64,000 nt of DNA from the NCBI GenBank assembly GCA_023935145.1, contig CM043705.1, positions 53,251,084 through 53,315,083 of the forward strand, written 5' to 3'. Origin of the DNA: Bretschneidera sinensis (lineage: Eukaryota > Streptophyta > Magnoliopsida > Brassicales > Akaniaceae). Every line of letters begins with the position of its first letter. The first letter of the stretch is position 1. This document shows positions 1 to 12,959 of the stretch, piece after piece. The notes below the pieces were generated by a model. The model was not told the origin of the DNA, did no database searches, and saw only the letters and a program-made list of their open reading frames with translations. The translations under genes and the position numbers were made by a program.

Positions 1-1534
1 ATTAGAGTGATTGTGGTAAAAGAGAAATACCTTTAGATTTCAATATTAAATGATTGTTGGTTAAAGGATTGTGGTTTAAGTAAAAAGATAAAAGGATTAA
101 GATTAAGACAATCAGTGTTAACCCTCACCTTGGCTGACATTAAGACTTGATAACTGGTAAAAGAAGAGAATGTAAGAGAAAAGTTAGTAATTTAAAAAGC
201 AAGGAAGTTAGAAATACAATAGAAAAGATAGAATTGAAAGAAATTGATAGTGAAGGAGATGGTAGAAATAAAAGGGTTACTAAATGATTGAGAATAATGT
301 TAAAGTATAATGCAAGGTGAATAGAATATCTTAAACAAACCAAGGAGTTACCGGGAAATGTTAAGAAGTTAAAGATTGATTTTTACTAAGAAGATGAAGG
401 AGAAATTTAAATCATGACCAGATTAAGATGTGATTGAGAAGCACTTTATTCAAGGACTACTAGTGATAGTAAGTTAAAGGAAATTGGCAGATTTCAACGT
501 ATATCGTGTGGCTACACAAAGATTCAGTAAGGAAAAGTGTAGAGATGAGATATTATATGGTATTCTAGAAGTTTTTAATTTCCTAAACATGCCAAAAGAG
601 AACGAGAAAAGAGGAAGAGTTGAAAGTACAGTAAAGTTAAGAGAGTAATTTGAGCATACAAAATGTTTGTTAGAAAGATGGAGGTAGAGCAGGGAAATGA
701 AGACTTTATGGTTCACGGAGTTAATGAAAAGAGTTAAGTATTAAATAAGGAGCTTATACTACCACTAAGTTGTTGTAAAACGAGGAAGATAATTGAATGA
801 AGATAAAAAGAAGAATTTTCAAATGCAATGTGATAGGTTTTGTTGCTAAGAATTGAGAAATGAGAATTGATGGGTTAACGAACAGGGTAACAAGACAAGT
901 AATTGAGAGTTTATTAAACTTGATATGAGAATTGATGGGTTAGTGTTTGATTTCTATCCGGTTGAAAATTTCTATGAAGAATAATCTTGAAGGTAGTGAA
1001 GCTATTGATAATGATAGAGATGGAATAGTTAAAAAGGATTAAAGGTATAAAAGGATGAGTTGGAGAAGAGATAAAAGTCTTTGTATGATTTGAGATGTCC
1101 TGGATGTTATGTTCATAATCGAGTAAAAATATTAGAAATTTGGAGCGTTTGAGAAGCAAAAGTTAAAATTTGTTGATGCAACGACTAATGGTTATAAGAG
1201 CAAAAGATAGAGTCGCTCATGAAAATTTTGGGATAGAGAACTATTTAAGGTGTATCCTTAAGAAAAATTTTCTAAGTAAGAGAAATATGATTGAATGTGA
1301 AGTGTAGTGTTTATAACGTGGGGAAATGATATAAAATATGAACTTTGAAGCTAGGTAAAGGATTGGAAAGATATTAAGAGAATGATAAATTTGAAGTATG
1401 ATCGATAACAAAGGAAAAGTTTAGATGGATGAAAATCATTAAAAAGTGTAATTAAAGATCAAGGACAAACTAGATAAGTTATTAATAAAGTAACTAAGTG
1501 ATGAAGTTGGAATGGAGATTGTAAATGAAGTTGT
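1..1534 (+). mobile_element. Left part of an old, decayed LTR retrotransposon, split by a later insertion
   Basis: No long reading frame and no domain can be recognised here. The stretch is purine-rich on the plus strand, like 20,638-21,669 on the far side of the Ogre-like element. The two pieces become contiguous when 1,540-20,632 and one TAGCC copy are removed. The right piece ends in a polypurine tract followed by an LTR start, so this left piece is inferred to be internal sequence of the same plus-strand gypsy-type element. That assignment rests on position and composition, not on a protein match. Confidence 0.4.
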
Positions 1535-1539
1535 TAGCC
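1535..1539. repeat. Left target-site duplication (TAGCC) of the Ogre-like element
   Basis: The five bases TAGCC directly precede the LTR start TGTAGG and recur directly after the other LTR end at 20,633-20,637. This is the usual 5-bp duplication of LTR-retrotransposon integration. Confidence 0.85.
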
Positions 1540-2633
1540 TGTAGGTACCGCTCTTTTCCACTTAAGACCCATGCATTCGGCTCATTACCCAGAGCCATTC
1601 CCCTTAAAGAAGGTGGATATGGCGAGAGTACGGATTACGATGAGTAGGCATATGAAAATGGATGAAACTACCAAGTCTAATGCAAACCCTTTATAAGTAA
1701 TAAGGAGGCTCCTGTGATGGGTGCACTTTTATTGTACTAAACAAAAAACCATTTGTCATCCAAGCACAAATCAAGGATGATGGGTAAAGAGCTGTCATTT
1801 GACCTTAATGGGAGTCAAATCCCTTGTCATTGGTCTATGTGAGAAATTCCAAGGCTCTAGAGATTTTGGTACAAAAAAGTGAGGATTTAAAGCTCTCTTT
1901 TTTTACTTAGACTGAAGTCTAGCCCTTTATGTTTCAAGGAAATTAATTGAAATCTTAATTCAAGTATTATTATCATACACTATTAATAGAGTCAAACAAA
2001 CATTTTTCAATTTATATTCAAAAAAAGGACACCAAATATCAATTTTAAAATAATGCAATAAAAGTAAGAGTGGTCAAAGTAGGCATTTAAAAGAAAGGAA
2101 TTATGAAACAAAGAAAATGTTAATACTACTTGCAAAGTATGGATGAGAAATAAATTAAAGTGCGCACATTTAAACTATGTGGATTAATTATATAAGTTAA
2201 ACTAGATGGATTGAGACTAAATTATTTTAAACTAGAACAATTAAACTTGAGGACAAAATTAAATGAATTAAACTAAGTTACTTTAAACTAGACGAGTTAA
2301 AAAATAGGAATTAAGCTAAATAGATTTAAACTAATCTACCTTAAATATGAGATTCAAAATAACTAGTAACTAGTAATATTTTTAATGGGCCAAAGGGGGC
2401 CCAAAATTAACAAGGACCAATGGGGGGCCAAAATTCTTCTTAAAGAATTAAAGTACACACGTAATTAATGACAACTTAAAATAAAACATCTAACTTAGAG
2501 AACATAAAAATTCTTAAGGTACTATACTAAAGGAAAGAATTTAAAACGACTGTTAACTCAAGAATGCATAACTAGAGTAAACTAAAGAGACTACAAATAA
2601 CTAGTAGCTAACTAAAGAAAGACGTATAACTAG

Positions 2634-4757
2634 TGTAACGATCCATCCCGGGTTGGCCATCTCTGAGATGGTGTCATCATGTTTTGAAATCCCAACATGA
2701 CACATATATGCAACAATAAAAAAAACATACATCGATTGAAAATATATATATACATAAACCCTCACCCTCAACCCTCAACCCTCAACAGACGAGTTATAGT
2801 GTTAATATCTCATTTGAAACAATATATACAACATATTATACATGAATATCTAAAAAAAAAAAAATCTTCCATTAGTCTGAGGACGTGGACCACGAGAATT
2901 ACAGATAATAACTTAGTGTGAATCTCATATCACAAATTTATATGTCCTACCCACTACCTGAAATTATTTAACAATGAGGAGTGAGCTTCACAAGCTCAAT
3001 GAATTAAATTTACTAGAAGTACTCGATTTGTATACTTCTAGTTATATTCATTAATTGTTAAATCAACATAATTAATCATCTATCTCTTCTCATATTCTAA
3101 TTCAATCATTTATCAATTTCTCTTAATAAATAAATTATCAGGCTATCCTATTTTAATAAATATATCTTATATATTTTATCAATTTAATATTTTCAATTTA
3201 ATATCATCATAAAGTTCATATCATACAAACAATCAATAATATAATTCTTTATTATATCATCCTTTCTATTTTTCTATCATCAAAATTGTCTTATTATGAG
3301 AGTTATCTATCTATCAATCATTTAATAATCAAAACTGATTCTTTAGCATCTCAGGCATTAATAAAAAATATTTAAAGCAAATATAATGCATGAATTTAAA
3401 TTATCTTTCTTTATTTCTCATCAGATCATTTCATATTATCATCTAGGAACGTTTTCCCACATGTTGACATGTTTCAGCCATACCAGCTATCTTCCCGGTC
3501 TTCTCAGCCAAACCAACTGCCTTCCCGGTCTTCCCTTTTATGCATATGAGTAATAACATGTAATCAAGCATATATCAAAGCATTCAATTCAACTATCTAT
3601 CTCTTTCTCAAAATTATTATTTTTATCATATTTATTAAATTGTCTCATCATATAACTTTTTCAATCATATTTTCAAAAATTTCATATAATTTATCAGCAT
3701 AATTTTCATTAATCCATCATTTTTAAAATATAAATTCTTATATAATTAATATTCAACATACTATTTAATCCCTAATCAATAAATCAATTAATTATCATAC
3801 ATAACAGAAAATATATCATTCAATCATTATAATTCAACAATTTATTCAAATATCATAAATTTTATATTTTTATTGGTCCCGATTACTAAAAGTAAATCTA
3901 ACTCACCACGTAGCACTTAAAGCTACTTGTTGATCACCTCCTTGTCTTTCTTGCTCCTTTCACCAATTTCTTGAGATTGCTGGTCACCAACACCTAATCA
4001 TAAACTTTCATAAATCTTACTATTTCACAACTTTATTCAAACAATATAATTATTTAGTTATAAGTCTTATTAAAAATTTACATAAAATATGATGAAATTT
4101 TGTTATTGTAATTGGATGATTGTACTATCTCTAATATTGGAGAGATTTTATTTATAACTTTTTGCTAAAAAATTGAATTGAAGAAAGAAACCAAACAGGA
4201 TTTGGAGGAAAAATAAAGTCTCTGAAGCTTAGAGACTTGTAAACTTCCTTTTTTTTGCTTCACCACTCAGAGACTATTTTTTTTTTGTCTCGCCGCTTTC
4301 ACTGTTTTACATGAAATTTGCGATTTTTTTAAAATGCAATTTACATATTTGCCATCGGTTATTTATAATTCTACTATCATTTAAAATTTACTATTTTGCC
4401 ATTACATAATTACAGTTTTGTCATTTACCCTTTAAAAATCAATTTTTCATTTTTTATTCCTTTCAAAAATTTTATAAAAATTATAGAGAAATATACAAAA
4501 TTTATATTTTCTTCCAAATTTTTTTTGATTATTTTTCTCAGCTTCATTCAATATTTTTGTTCAAAATTCTTTCATTTAAAAAAATTTCGGTGCTTTCTTC
4601 TTAAAATTTTTTTAACTCTTTTCAACAAAATTTTCAATATTATCTTTCAAATATTATTTCAAATCAATACTAAATCTTTCATCAATAGATTATTTAATTC
4701 AATATAATATATGTAAAATTACTTCTTTACCCTTATTTTATGAACACGAATATTACA
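2634..4757 (-). repeat. 3' LTR of the gypsy element, longer copy (2,124 bp)
   Basis: It runs from TGTAACGATCC to ATTACA and matches the right LTR at both ends. It keeps about 850 bp (roughly 2,760-3,630) that the right LTR has lost. A short direct repeat (a CAGCCA...CTTCCCGGTCTTC unit, about 30 bp, two copies) lies near 3,473-3,535. The palindromic CCACGTAGC motif shared by related LTRs in this window is at 3,906-3,932. Confidence 0.85.
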
Positions 4758-4771
4758 ATTCTACACACCTT
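4758..4771 (-). promoter_or_regulatory. Polypurine tract of the gypsy element
   Basis: On the minus strand this reads AAGGTGTGTAGAAT directly before the LTR start TGTAATA. The same motif with the same spacing precedes the 3' LTRs of elements b and c. It is the expected plus-strand primer. Confidence 0.7.
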
Positions 4772-4802
4772 ATAAAAATTTATTCTTTGAAATTTCCTTA
4801 CC

Positions 4803-7800
4803 TGACTCATGAAAAAGCTGGGGGTACTCTTTCCTCATTCTTGCCTCATGCTCCCAAGTAATTTCTTCAACATCTTTGTTCTACTATAACACTTGAACTA
4901 AAGGAATAACTTTATTACGCAAGACTTGTTCATTTCTGTCTAGAATTCTGACTGGTACTTGCATAAAGTTTAAATCTTCCTGAAGTTCTACAGCTTGACT
5001 CGGAATACTATGGGATTGATCATGTAAATAATTTCTCAAAAGTGAAACATGAAACAAATTGTGTAATTGCTTTAACTCTGGGGGCAAATCTAATCTATAT
5101 GCTACTGGTCCAACTTTTTCAATCACCTCATATGGCCCCACAAATCTTTGACTCAACTTCCCTTTCTTTTTGAATCTCAATACACCATTCCACGAAGATA
5201 TCTTTAAATACACCCAATCACCAACCTGAAACTCAAGATGTCCTATTCTATTATCAGCATATCCCTTCTGTCTATTTTGTGTTGCTCTAAGGTTCTCTCT
5301 AACTAGTTTGATCATCGCAATAATCAAATCTATCATTTTTGGAATAAATACATTTCTTTCTCCAACTTCTTCCCAACATACTGGAGTTATGCACCTTCTA
5401 CTATATAAAACCTCAAATTTTGCCATCCCAATACTAGCTTGATACTAATATTGTATGCAAACTCGATCAAAGGTAAATAAGCATCATAGCTCACTGAAAA
5501 ACTCAATACACTTGCCTTCAGCATATCTTTTAGTATTCTAATGATTCTCTCTATCTACCCATCAGTTTGAGGATGAAAAGATGTACTAAACTGCAATTGC
5601 GTACCCATAGTTTCTTGAAAACCCCTCCAAAATCTAAAAGTGAATCTAGAATCCCTGTCTGATACAATGCTCAAAGGTACTCCATGTAATCTCACAATCT
5701 TCGCTACATACTATTCAACCAACTTTTTAGGACTCCAGGTAGTTTTAATACGAAAGAAATTTGAAGACTTAGAAAGTTTATCCACTATAACCCATACAAC
5801 ATCATGACCTCTCTGAGTATGGGGAAAACCATAAACAAAATCCATACTTACATTCTCCCATGGACATTCAGGTACTAGAAAAGGTTGTAATAAACTTGCC
5901 GGATGTCTATTCTCATACTTGATTTGTTGACAAATCAAACATCTAAAAATATACTCAGCTACATCTTTTTTCATCCCTGACCACCAATAATTCTCTCTCA
6001 ACCCCCTGTACATCTTATTATTCTCCAGGTGCATAGAATACATAGAATCATGGGCCTCTCTTAGTATATTCTTTCTCATCTCAACATCATTGGGAACACA
6101 AACTCTATGTCTCAATACCACCATACCATCTTCTCTAATTCTAAACTCAGTCGGCTTCCCACTCAATACTTCCTGTCTGATATTCTCTATCCCTTTATCT
6201 CTACTCTGCATCTGTAACAAGCGATCAATAATAGAACATTGTACCACCATATTTTCCATAAATACTCCTTTATCACTAATACTCAATTGTATTCTCATTT
6301 CTCTCAATTCTACCATCAATCTAATATCATGACTCCCAACAGCAGCTAATCTCCCTATATAATTTATGCTCAATGCATTAGCTACTACATTAGCCTTCCC
6401 TGGATGATAGTGAATTGTACAGTCATAGTCACTAATCAACTTCATCCACCTTATTTGCCTCAAATTCAACTCTCTCTGGGTAGGTAAATATGTCAAACTT
6501 TTATGATCAGTAAAAATTTCACAAGTAACTCCATACAGATGATGTCTTCAAATATTCAAAGCAAAAACTATGACAACCAATTCTAAATCACAGGTCAGGT
6601 AATTTATCTACTGGTTCTTCATTTGCCTAGAAGTATAGGCTATAGCTTTTCCATGTTGCATCAACACACATCGCAACTCCTGATGCGATGCATCACTATA
6701 TACCATAAATCCTTCATCACTATAAGAAAACACTAATACTGGAGCAGTAGTCAATTTCTCTTTCAACAGCTAGAAACTCTTCTCACATTCTTCTGACCAT
6801 ATAAACTTCACTCATTTCCTGGTCAATCTTGTCAATGGTCCCATAATAATATAATTTTTTTTTTGGCTAAACCTCCTATAATAACCAGTAAACCCCCAAA
6901 AAGCTTTTAATTTCAGTCACACTAGTGGGTCTTTCTCAATTCAACATTGCTTCCACTTTTTATGGGTTAACTGTTATACCATTTCCTGACACAATATGCC
7001 CCAAAAAAGATATTTAATTCAACCAAAACTCACACTTAGAGAACTTTGCATACAATTTCTTTCTCCTCAGAATTTCTAACACTATCTCTAAATGTTGCAC
7101 ATGCTCCTATTCATTCTTGGAATATACCAGAATATAATCAATAAATACAATCACAAATTTATCAAAGAATGGTTTGAACACCCGATTCATTAGATCCATA
7201 AATGCTACAGAAGCATTAGTCAACCCAAATGGCATCATAAGGAACTCATGATGGCCATAACGTGTCCTAAAAGTAGTCTTAAGCACGTCCTCCTCTTTTA
7301 TCCTCAACTGATGACAACTCGATCTCATATCTATCTTAGAAAACACCCTAGCTCCCTGTAACTGCTCAAATAAATCATCTATCCTAGGCGAAGGATATTT
7401 ATTCTTGATGGTGACTTATTCAACTGTCTATAATCAATACACAACCTCATCGTTCCATCATTCTTCTTCACAAACAACGCAAGGGGCTCCCTAAGGTGAC
7501 ATGTTAGGTCGAATAAGTTGTTTATCTAGCAACTCCTGAAACTGAACTTTCAATTCTCTTAACTCAGCTGGTGCCATTCTGTAAGGTGTTATAGATATGG
7601 GTGCTGATCCCTGAATCATCTCAATAGAAAACTCAATCTCCTTGTTGGGAGGTAAACCAGACAACTTCTCAAGGAACAAATCGGAAAAATCTTTCATTAC
7701 TAAGATTTCTTCTAACTTTCTAATATCTTTTCTAAAATCCACCAAATACCCTTCACAACCCTTCTTCAACCATCTACTAGCAGTTATGGTAGAAATAAGA

Positions 7801-8200
7801 CAGTTGGCAAGTACCTTACGTTCTCCCTGAAAATTAAACTCTTCTTGTCCTGGTGTCCTGAACATCACATTCTTCCCAAAACAATCTACCCAAGCATGAT
7901 ATGCAGATAACCAATTCATCCTCATAATTAAATCAAAATATGTCATATCTAAAGGCAACAAATCAACTTCAAATTCTCTATCAGCTATACTAATCACACA
8001 ATCCTGATAATAACCTTATCCCTAGTAAGAAGAACCTCAACAATAACAACATGCATCAAAGGACTAACACAAGCATAAATAGATTTCATATAAACACTAG
8101 ATGCAAAAGAATAGGTCGCACCAAGATCAATCAATAATCTAGCAGGTCTATCAAGAATAGATATCATACCTATAACAATATCAGGAGTGGCCTGTGCATC
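4803..8200 (-). pseudogene. pol: Broken pol of the gypsy element: protease, RT, RNase H, integrase, chromodomain
   Basis: The protease region has the LGATYSF active-site block near 8,125-8,145 and an LPLDM...MNWLSAYHAWVDC segment within 7,491-7,997. The RT core is at 7,107-7,346: FSKIDMRS and [10 protein letters not shown] are conserved, but the catalytic motif normally read as FIDDILVYS is FIDYILVYS, so one catalytic aspartate is lost. RNase H remnants ([16 protein letters not shown]) span about 6,480-6,750. Integrase has the H-H-C-C zinc site ([10 protein letters not shown] ... CLICQQIK, near 5,920-6,060), a core aspartate in SMDFVYGF, and SDRDS and ERII blocks. The post-integrase GDWVYLK region (5,200-5,250) ends in a chromodomain-like EEITWEHEARMRKEYPQLF stretch at 4,803-4,860. 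Stops occur in several domains. Confidence 0.85.
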
Positions 8201-8379
8201 CTATTAGGTCAATGCATAGACTCTGCTGTCTCTAGGCTGTAACTGAGTACCGCATCGTCTCTCAGTTACTGATCCTCTGCCTCTGCCCCGTATACTCTCT
8301 AATCCACCATCTCTTTCCATCTGTATTCTCCCAAAACCTCCAACCCTTATCTCAACATGTTTCCCCACTAGACAATCTA

Positions 8380-9605
8380 CACTAATATGTCATCCCTCAC
8401 CACATACAAAGCACATCAGAGTAGGATAGTTTTGAGATAGATGCCCTATCTGATTACATCTAAAGCAAACTCGTCTCTCGATCATACATCAAATTACCAC
8501 ATCCCCTTGGTAGCATACTTACTCTCTACCATAACTTCTAGTTCCCGTAGCCTGTCTCCTAAATCTAGCGGTCCTACCAATATCACTCTGGGCTACAAAA
8601 GCAACAGATCCTGCTTACCCCTGACTCTGCATAACAGTTCCATGTGATAAGGAATGCCCCTTTTGGACTGGTCTACCTGCACACTCATACTACTACCACC
8701 TTTGGGTTCCTTAAATCTAGACCTCTTCAGCCAATCCTTCATACCTCTAAACTTCATCACATCTTTCTCAGTCTGTAATGCTTTATCCACCATTATAGCA
8801 TAATTCACAATACTCATATAAGAGAGTTTAGTTCGAATTTTATAGTGTAACCCGTCTAAAAATCTCATACATTTCCTCTCCTCCGTATTTACTAACTCGG
8901 GTACAAACCTCGACAGGGCTATAAATCTATTATCATACTCAGCCACAGATAAAGTATTATGCTTTAAATGAATAAAATCTCTCTCCTACTGTGCTTTAAA
9001 CGTATCTGGAAAATGCTTCGCAGAGAACACATCCTTAAACTTACATTAAGTTAATGGTTGATCTACCTGTGTACTCAATATAGACAGAATATTCTTCCAC
9101 AATTGAGAAACCTCACCTTCCAACTTAAATGAAACAAAAGCAACATTCCGCCTATCTGTCACTGGTAACATGTTTAATCCACTTCTCAGCCTCAATAGGA
9201 TTTACAAATCCTCTAAAAGACTGGGGTTTAAATTTTATAAATCTCATAAAACAATCCCCTTGCATCTCATATGCAAACACACCCTCTCTCTCATAAACCT
9301 TTTGTCTCACCACATCAGGTTCTGTTCTAACCCTTTCCTCTAGTCTCCTTTGTAAATTATCAGCCCTCTCTTCTGCTGCATTCATTCTCTCTACAACATG
9401 ATCAAGAATTTCTCTCAAATTTATCTCTCCTAATATCAGATTCTCTCCCGCCTCTACTAGTACCATCTGTACTAGCAACCTGTTCCCTTGCATGAACCAC
9501 AGACTCAACCTCCCTCTCAGCTTTAGCTCTTCTAAGTATTAGAGGTATACCACGTCCTCTTTAGTTCAGTACTCTACCTCTAACTCTAGTACGTCCACGT
9601 GTCAT
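8380..9605 (-). pseudogene. gag: Broken gag of the gypsy element
   Basis: The frame appears to start at the ATG at 9,603-9,605 (MTRGRTRVRGRVLN), about 85 bases after the primer-binding site, and meets a stop almost at once. Longer open pieces remain at 9,152-9,508 and 8,593-8,946. The second has the RFVPELV...RKCMRFLDGL block typical of retrotransposon gag domains. A CCHC-type zinc knuckle at about 8,431-8,472 reads CFRC-N4-GH but ends in Tyr instead of the last Cys. A second partial knuckle follows and then a stop. Confidence 0.8.
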
Positions 9606-9691
9606 CCTCAGACTTTGCATTAAAATATAGTTTATTTAAATCTTCCACTTCCTTAAATTTTTATGCAGTCTACAGAATCATAAAACCTAAT

Positions 9692-9703
9692 GCTCTGATA
9701 CCA
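9692..9703 (-). promoter_or_regulatory. Primer-binding site, initiator tRNA-Met type
   Basis: The minus strand reads TGGTATCAGAGC four bases inside the right LTR. This is the classical 12-base match to the 3' end of plant initiator tRNA-Met. Confidence 0.88.
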
Positions 9704-9707
9704 AAAT

Positions 9708-10976
9708 TGTAACGACCCATCCCGGGTTAGCCACCCTCAAGACAGTGTCATCAAGTTTTAAAATCCCAGTATGACACATATATGCAACAATATAAAAACA
9801 TAAATAGACGAAAAATATATTGTCTCCTCATATATCATATCAATTTTTCAATCATATTTTCAAAAATTTCATATAACTTCTCAGCATATTTTTCATTAAT
9901 CCATCATTTTTAAAATATAAATTCTTATATAATTAATATTCAATATATTATTTAATCTCTAATCAATAAATCAATCAATTATCATACATAACAGAAAATA
10001 CATCATTCAATCATTATAATTCAACAATTTACTCAAATATCATAAATTCATATTTTTATTGGTCTCAATTACTAAAAGTAAATCTAACTCACCACGTAGG
10101 ACTTAGAGCAACCTGTATATCACATCCTTGCCTTTCCCACTCCTTTAAGCAATTTATTGAGATTGCTGATCACCAACACCTAATCACAAACTTTCATAAA
10201 TATTACTATTTCATAACTTAATTCAAACAATATAATTATTTAGTTATGAATCTTCTTGAAAATTTATCTTAAATATGATGAAATCTTGCTATTGTAATTG
10301 GATAACTGTATTATCTCTAATATTGGAGAAAATTTCTTTATAAATTTTTGCTAAGAAATTTGAATTGAAGAAAGAAAGAAACCAAATAGGAATTAGAAGA
10401 AAAATAAAGTCTCTGAAGCTCAGAGACTTATAAGCTTCCTTTTTTTTTTTCGCTTCACCACTCAGAGACTATTTTTTTTTCTCCCTGCTTCACATGAAGT
10501 CTGTGATTTTTTTTAAATACAATTTACACATTTACCATCAGTTATTTACAATTTAGTCATCATTTAAAATTTAATGTTTTTCCATCACATAATTACTGTT
10601 TTGCCATTACATAATTACTGTTTTTCCATTTACCCTTTAAAAATCAATTCTTCATATTCTCTTCCTTCCAAAAATTGTATAAAAAGTATAGAGAAATACA
10701 AAAAATTCATATTTTCTTCCAAAAAAATTTTAAATTATTTTCCTCAACATCAGTCAATATTTTTCTTCAAAATTCATTCATTTCAGCTTCAAATTTCAAA
10801 AACTTTCAGTATTTTCTTCTTAAAAAGTTTCTGACTCTTTTCAATAAAATTTTCAATATTATCCTTCAAATATTATTTCAAATCAATACTAAATTTTTCA
10901 TCAATAGATTATTTAATTCAATATAATATATGTAAAATTACTTCTTTACCTTTATTTTATAAACATGAGTACTACA
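9708..10976 (-). repeat. 5' LTR of the gypsy element, shortened copy (1,269 bp)
   Basis: Both ends match the left LTR, but the middle lacks about 850 bp. The sequence jumps near 9,820 from the segment matching about 2,745 to the segment matching about 3,640. It still carries the LTR palindrome in degenerate form (10,092-10,118). Confidence 0.85.
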
Positions 10977-12786
10977 ATTAGCAAAAGAAAAATGCTATGA
11001 AACTAGTAAGTGTCTTAAGATGAAACTTTCTAAGTGAGCTAAATTAACCTAGTCTATTTTCAAGGTGGTTTAAACACATGAATCATGCTAGCAATTTATT
11101 TTGCAAAAAAAAAAAAGAGTAGAAGCTTCACCAACCTTTTGGCTGAGGAAAATTATCACGTGCGGGGATTATCCTCAGAGATCCTTGTGCTTTTTTCGAC
11201 TTAGTGAAGTTGGAAGAATGATTTGAATGAAGATTAAAGGCCAAAGAATAAAGGGTGGTCTAAAATGATAAAGAACTCTCACTAGTTCTTCTTTTGTGTT
11301 TCACTCTTTGCTCTTTTCTCACCTTCCTTTAACACTGTCTTCTATTTCTTTATATTTCTCTCTTTAATCATCCTATTCTTTTCTATTTTCCTATCTTTTC
11401 TCACTTCTTTCTTTCTCTCTAAACTTTCTCTTTTTTCTCTCTTTTTTGCATTATTTTTCCTTAGTATTATGTTGGTCCCTTATGTTAGCAAAAAAGGGGT
11501 ATTTATAGGAGGAGAATAGGTTGGCGAAGAGATTAAAAAAATCAGAATAAATGGTGAAAAGAAGGAGCATGGCTGGTCATATAGGGAAGGGGAAAAATAG
11601 TTTCAACTTTTGAGATGAAAAAGGTGTTTCACTTTTGGGGTGTAAAGGTGGGGCTAGAGGAGTGAGGTGTGGCAAACCAAGTGAAAAGTGAGAAAGAAAA
11701 GACTTTTAGATGGCTGGCCATAGGGAAGAGAGAGGGGTTTATTTAAGGTGAAAAAAAAAAAGTGAAGAAGAAGGTTTGCAAAAAGGTAAACAAAAAAGTA
11801 CATTTTAGAGTGTTTTCAATAAAGCATAAGCAAAAAGTGAGGATAAACTCCCATGGTTTGGACATATAATAAGGGGGGGCGGGGAATACAAGTTTTTTTT
11901 TTGGTTTTTAACATATAATAAAGTGGAAAAGCTTAATAAAAAAATGTGTGCAATTACAAAGCAAAAGAAGGCTTCATTCTTTTTTTAAAAAAAAACTATT
12001 TTTTTTAAGGTGTTGCTTTTTGGGTATAAAATGTGATTTTTTTGGGTAGAAAAAGGTGGTATTTGGCATTTAGGAAAGGGTGGAAGCTTAAAAAGGTAAC
12101 ATTCAATTAATTAAGCAAAAGGAAGAGAATATGAACTCCCTCTTTTTGGTACACATAGCTGTCCAAAAAGGAAGAAAAATCAGCTACTTTATAAGTGCAT
12201 TGTTGTTGTTTTTAGGTGAAAAAAGTCTTATTTTATGTAAAAAAAAATGTGGCATTTGTTACAAAAGAAGATGAGGGAACCTAGGAGGGAGAGGTGAGTT
12301 CAAAAAGCAAAAAGGAGGAGTAAAAATTCCTTATTATGGCCAGTCACATAGGGAGAGGAGATAAACATCTTTTTGGTTGTAAAAAAAGTAACTTTTGCTT
12401 TGAGAAAAGTGAACCAATCAAGGAGTTCCAAGTGAAGGGTGAAATTGAAAGTTCACCCTTGAAAATTAGAAGTCTTATTGGGCTTAAATTTTGGGCAAAA
12501 TATGTTTGGACTTAGGAAAGATCAATGGGCTTTAGTGGGTTTTGGATTGGGTCAAAATTTAAATGAAGACTTTGGTTTTGGATTAGTTGAATCAAATAAG
12601 GCCCAATTGATTTAAAACCAAAGTGAATTAAATGGATTGAATAAAAGGGTCTTGTAATTTCTCATGCTCCCCAATTAAATTCAAACTTCTTCATTTACAA
12701 GTCCGTGCACACTAGGATCAAAGATTCGTCATAAGAACCCGTGCATGGTCCATTCAAAAATTTTGGAACGAAATTGGGTGTCTACA

Positions 12787-12799
12787 GTTTTCCTCCTTT
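12787..12799 (-). promoter_or_regulatory. Polypurine tract of the Ogre-like element
   Basis: On the minus strand AAAGGAGGAAAAC lies directly against the LTR start TGTAGACACC. Its position fixes the minus-strand orientation of the element. Confidence 0.75.
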
Positions 12800-12959
12800 G
12801 ATTAGGGCTCATTTGAGAGTTACAATCAAAGGTTGTGAGTGACCGTTGTTTCGTTTCAAAATTTTAGAACAACAAATATGCAATGTGCACATAAAAATAA
12901 ACGTGTTGTTGGGCAAAGTTGGTGTCAAATGATCACCTATAAGAATGATACGTATATGG

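Larger units (their letters stand above)
2634..10976 (-). mobile_element. Ty3/gypsy chromovirus-like retrotransposon, full-length but inactive
   Basis: This 8.3-kb element begins TGTAACG and ends ACTACA. It is flanked by ACTAG (2,629-2,633) and ATTAG (10,977-10,981), a 5-bp target duplication with one mismatch. Both LTRs are present, with an initiator-Met primer site and a polypurine tract. Internal order on the minus strand is gag, protease, reverse transcriptase, RNase H, integrase, then a chromodomain-like end. This order and the C-terminal W-E-H-E-A-R-M segment point to the chromovirus branch, probably Tekay/Del-like (inference from motifs). Many in-frame stops and frameshifts make it non-functional. 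It lies inside the 3' LTR of the Ogre-like element and is therefore younger than that element. Confidence 0.88.
1540..12786 (-). repeat. 3' LTR of the Ogre-like element, interrupted by a gypsy element
   Basis: Without the insertion at 2,634-10,976 and the second target copy this LTR is about 2.9 kb and aligns from end to end with 17,804-20,632. The first ~250 bp look roughly 85% identical by eye and later parts above 90%. The break is shown by the intact copy: its sequence around 18,870-18,900 continues smoothly across the point that is split here between 2,633 and 10,977. A TATAAATA box on the minus strand lies at 11,500-11,507. Confidence 0.85.
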
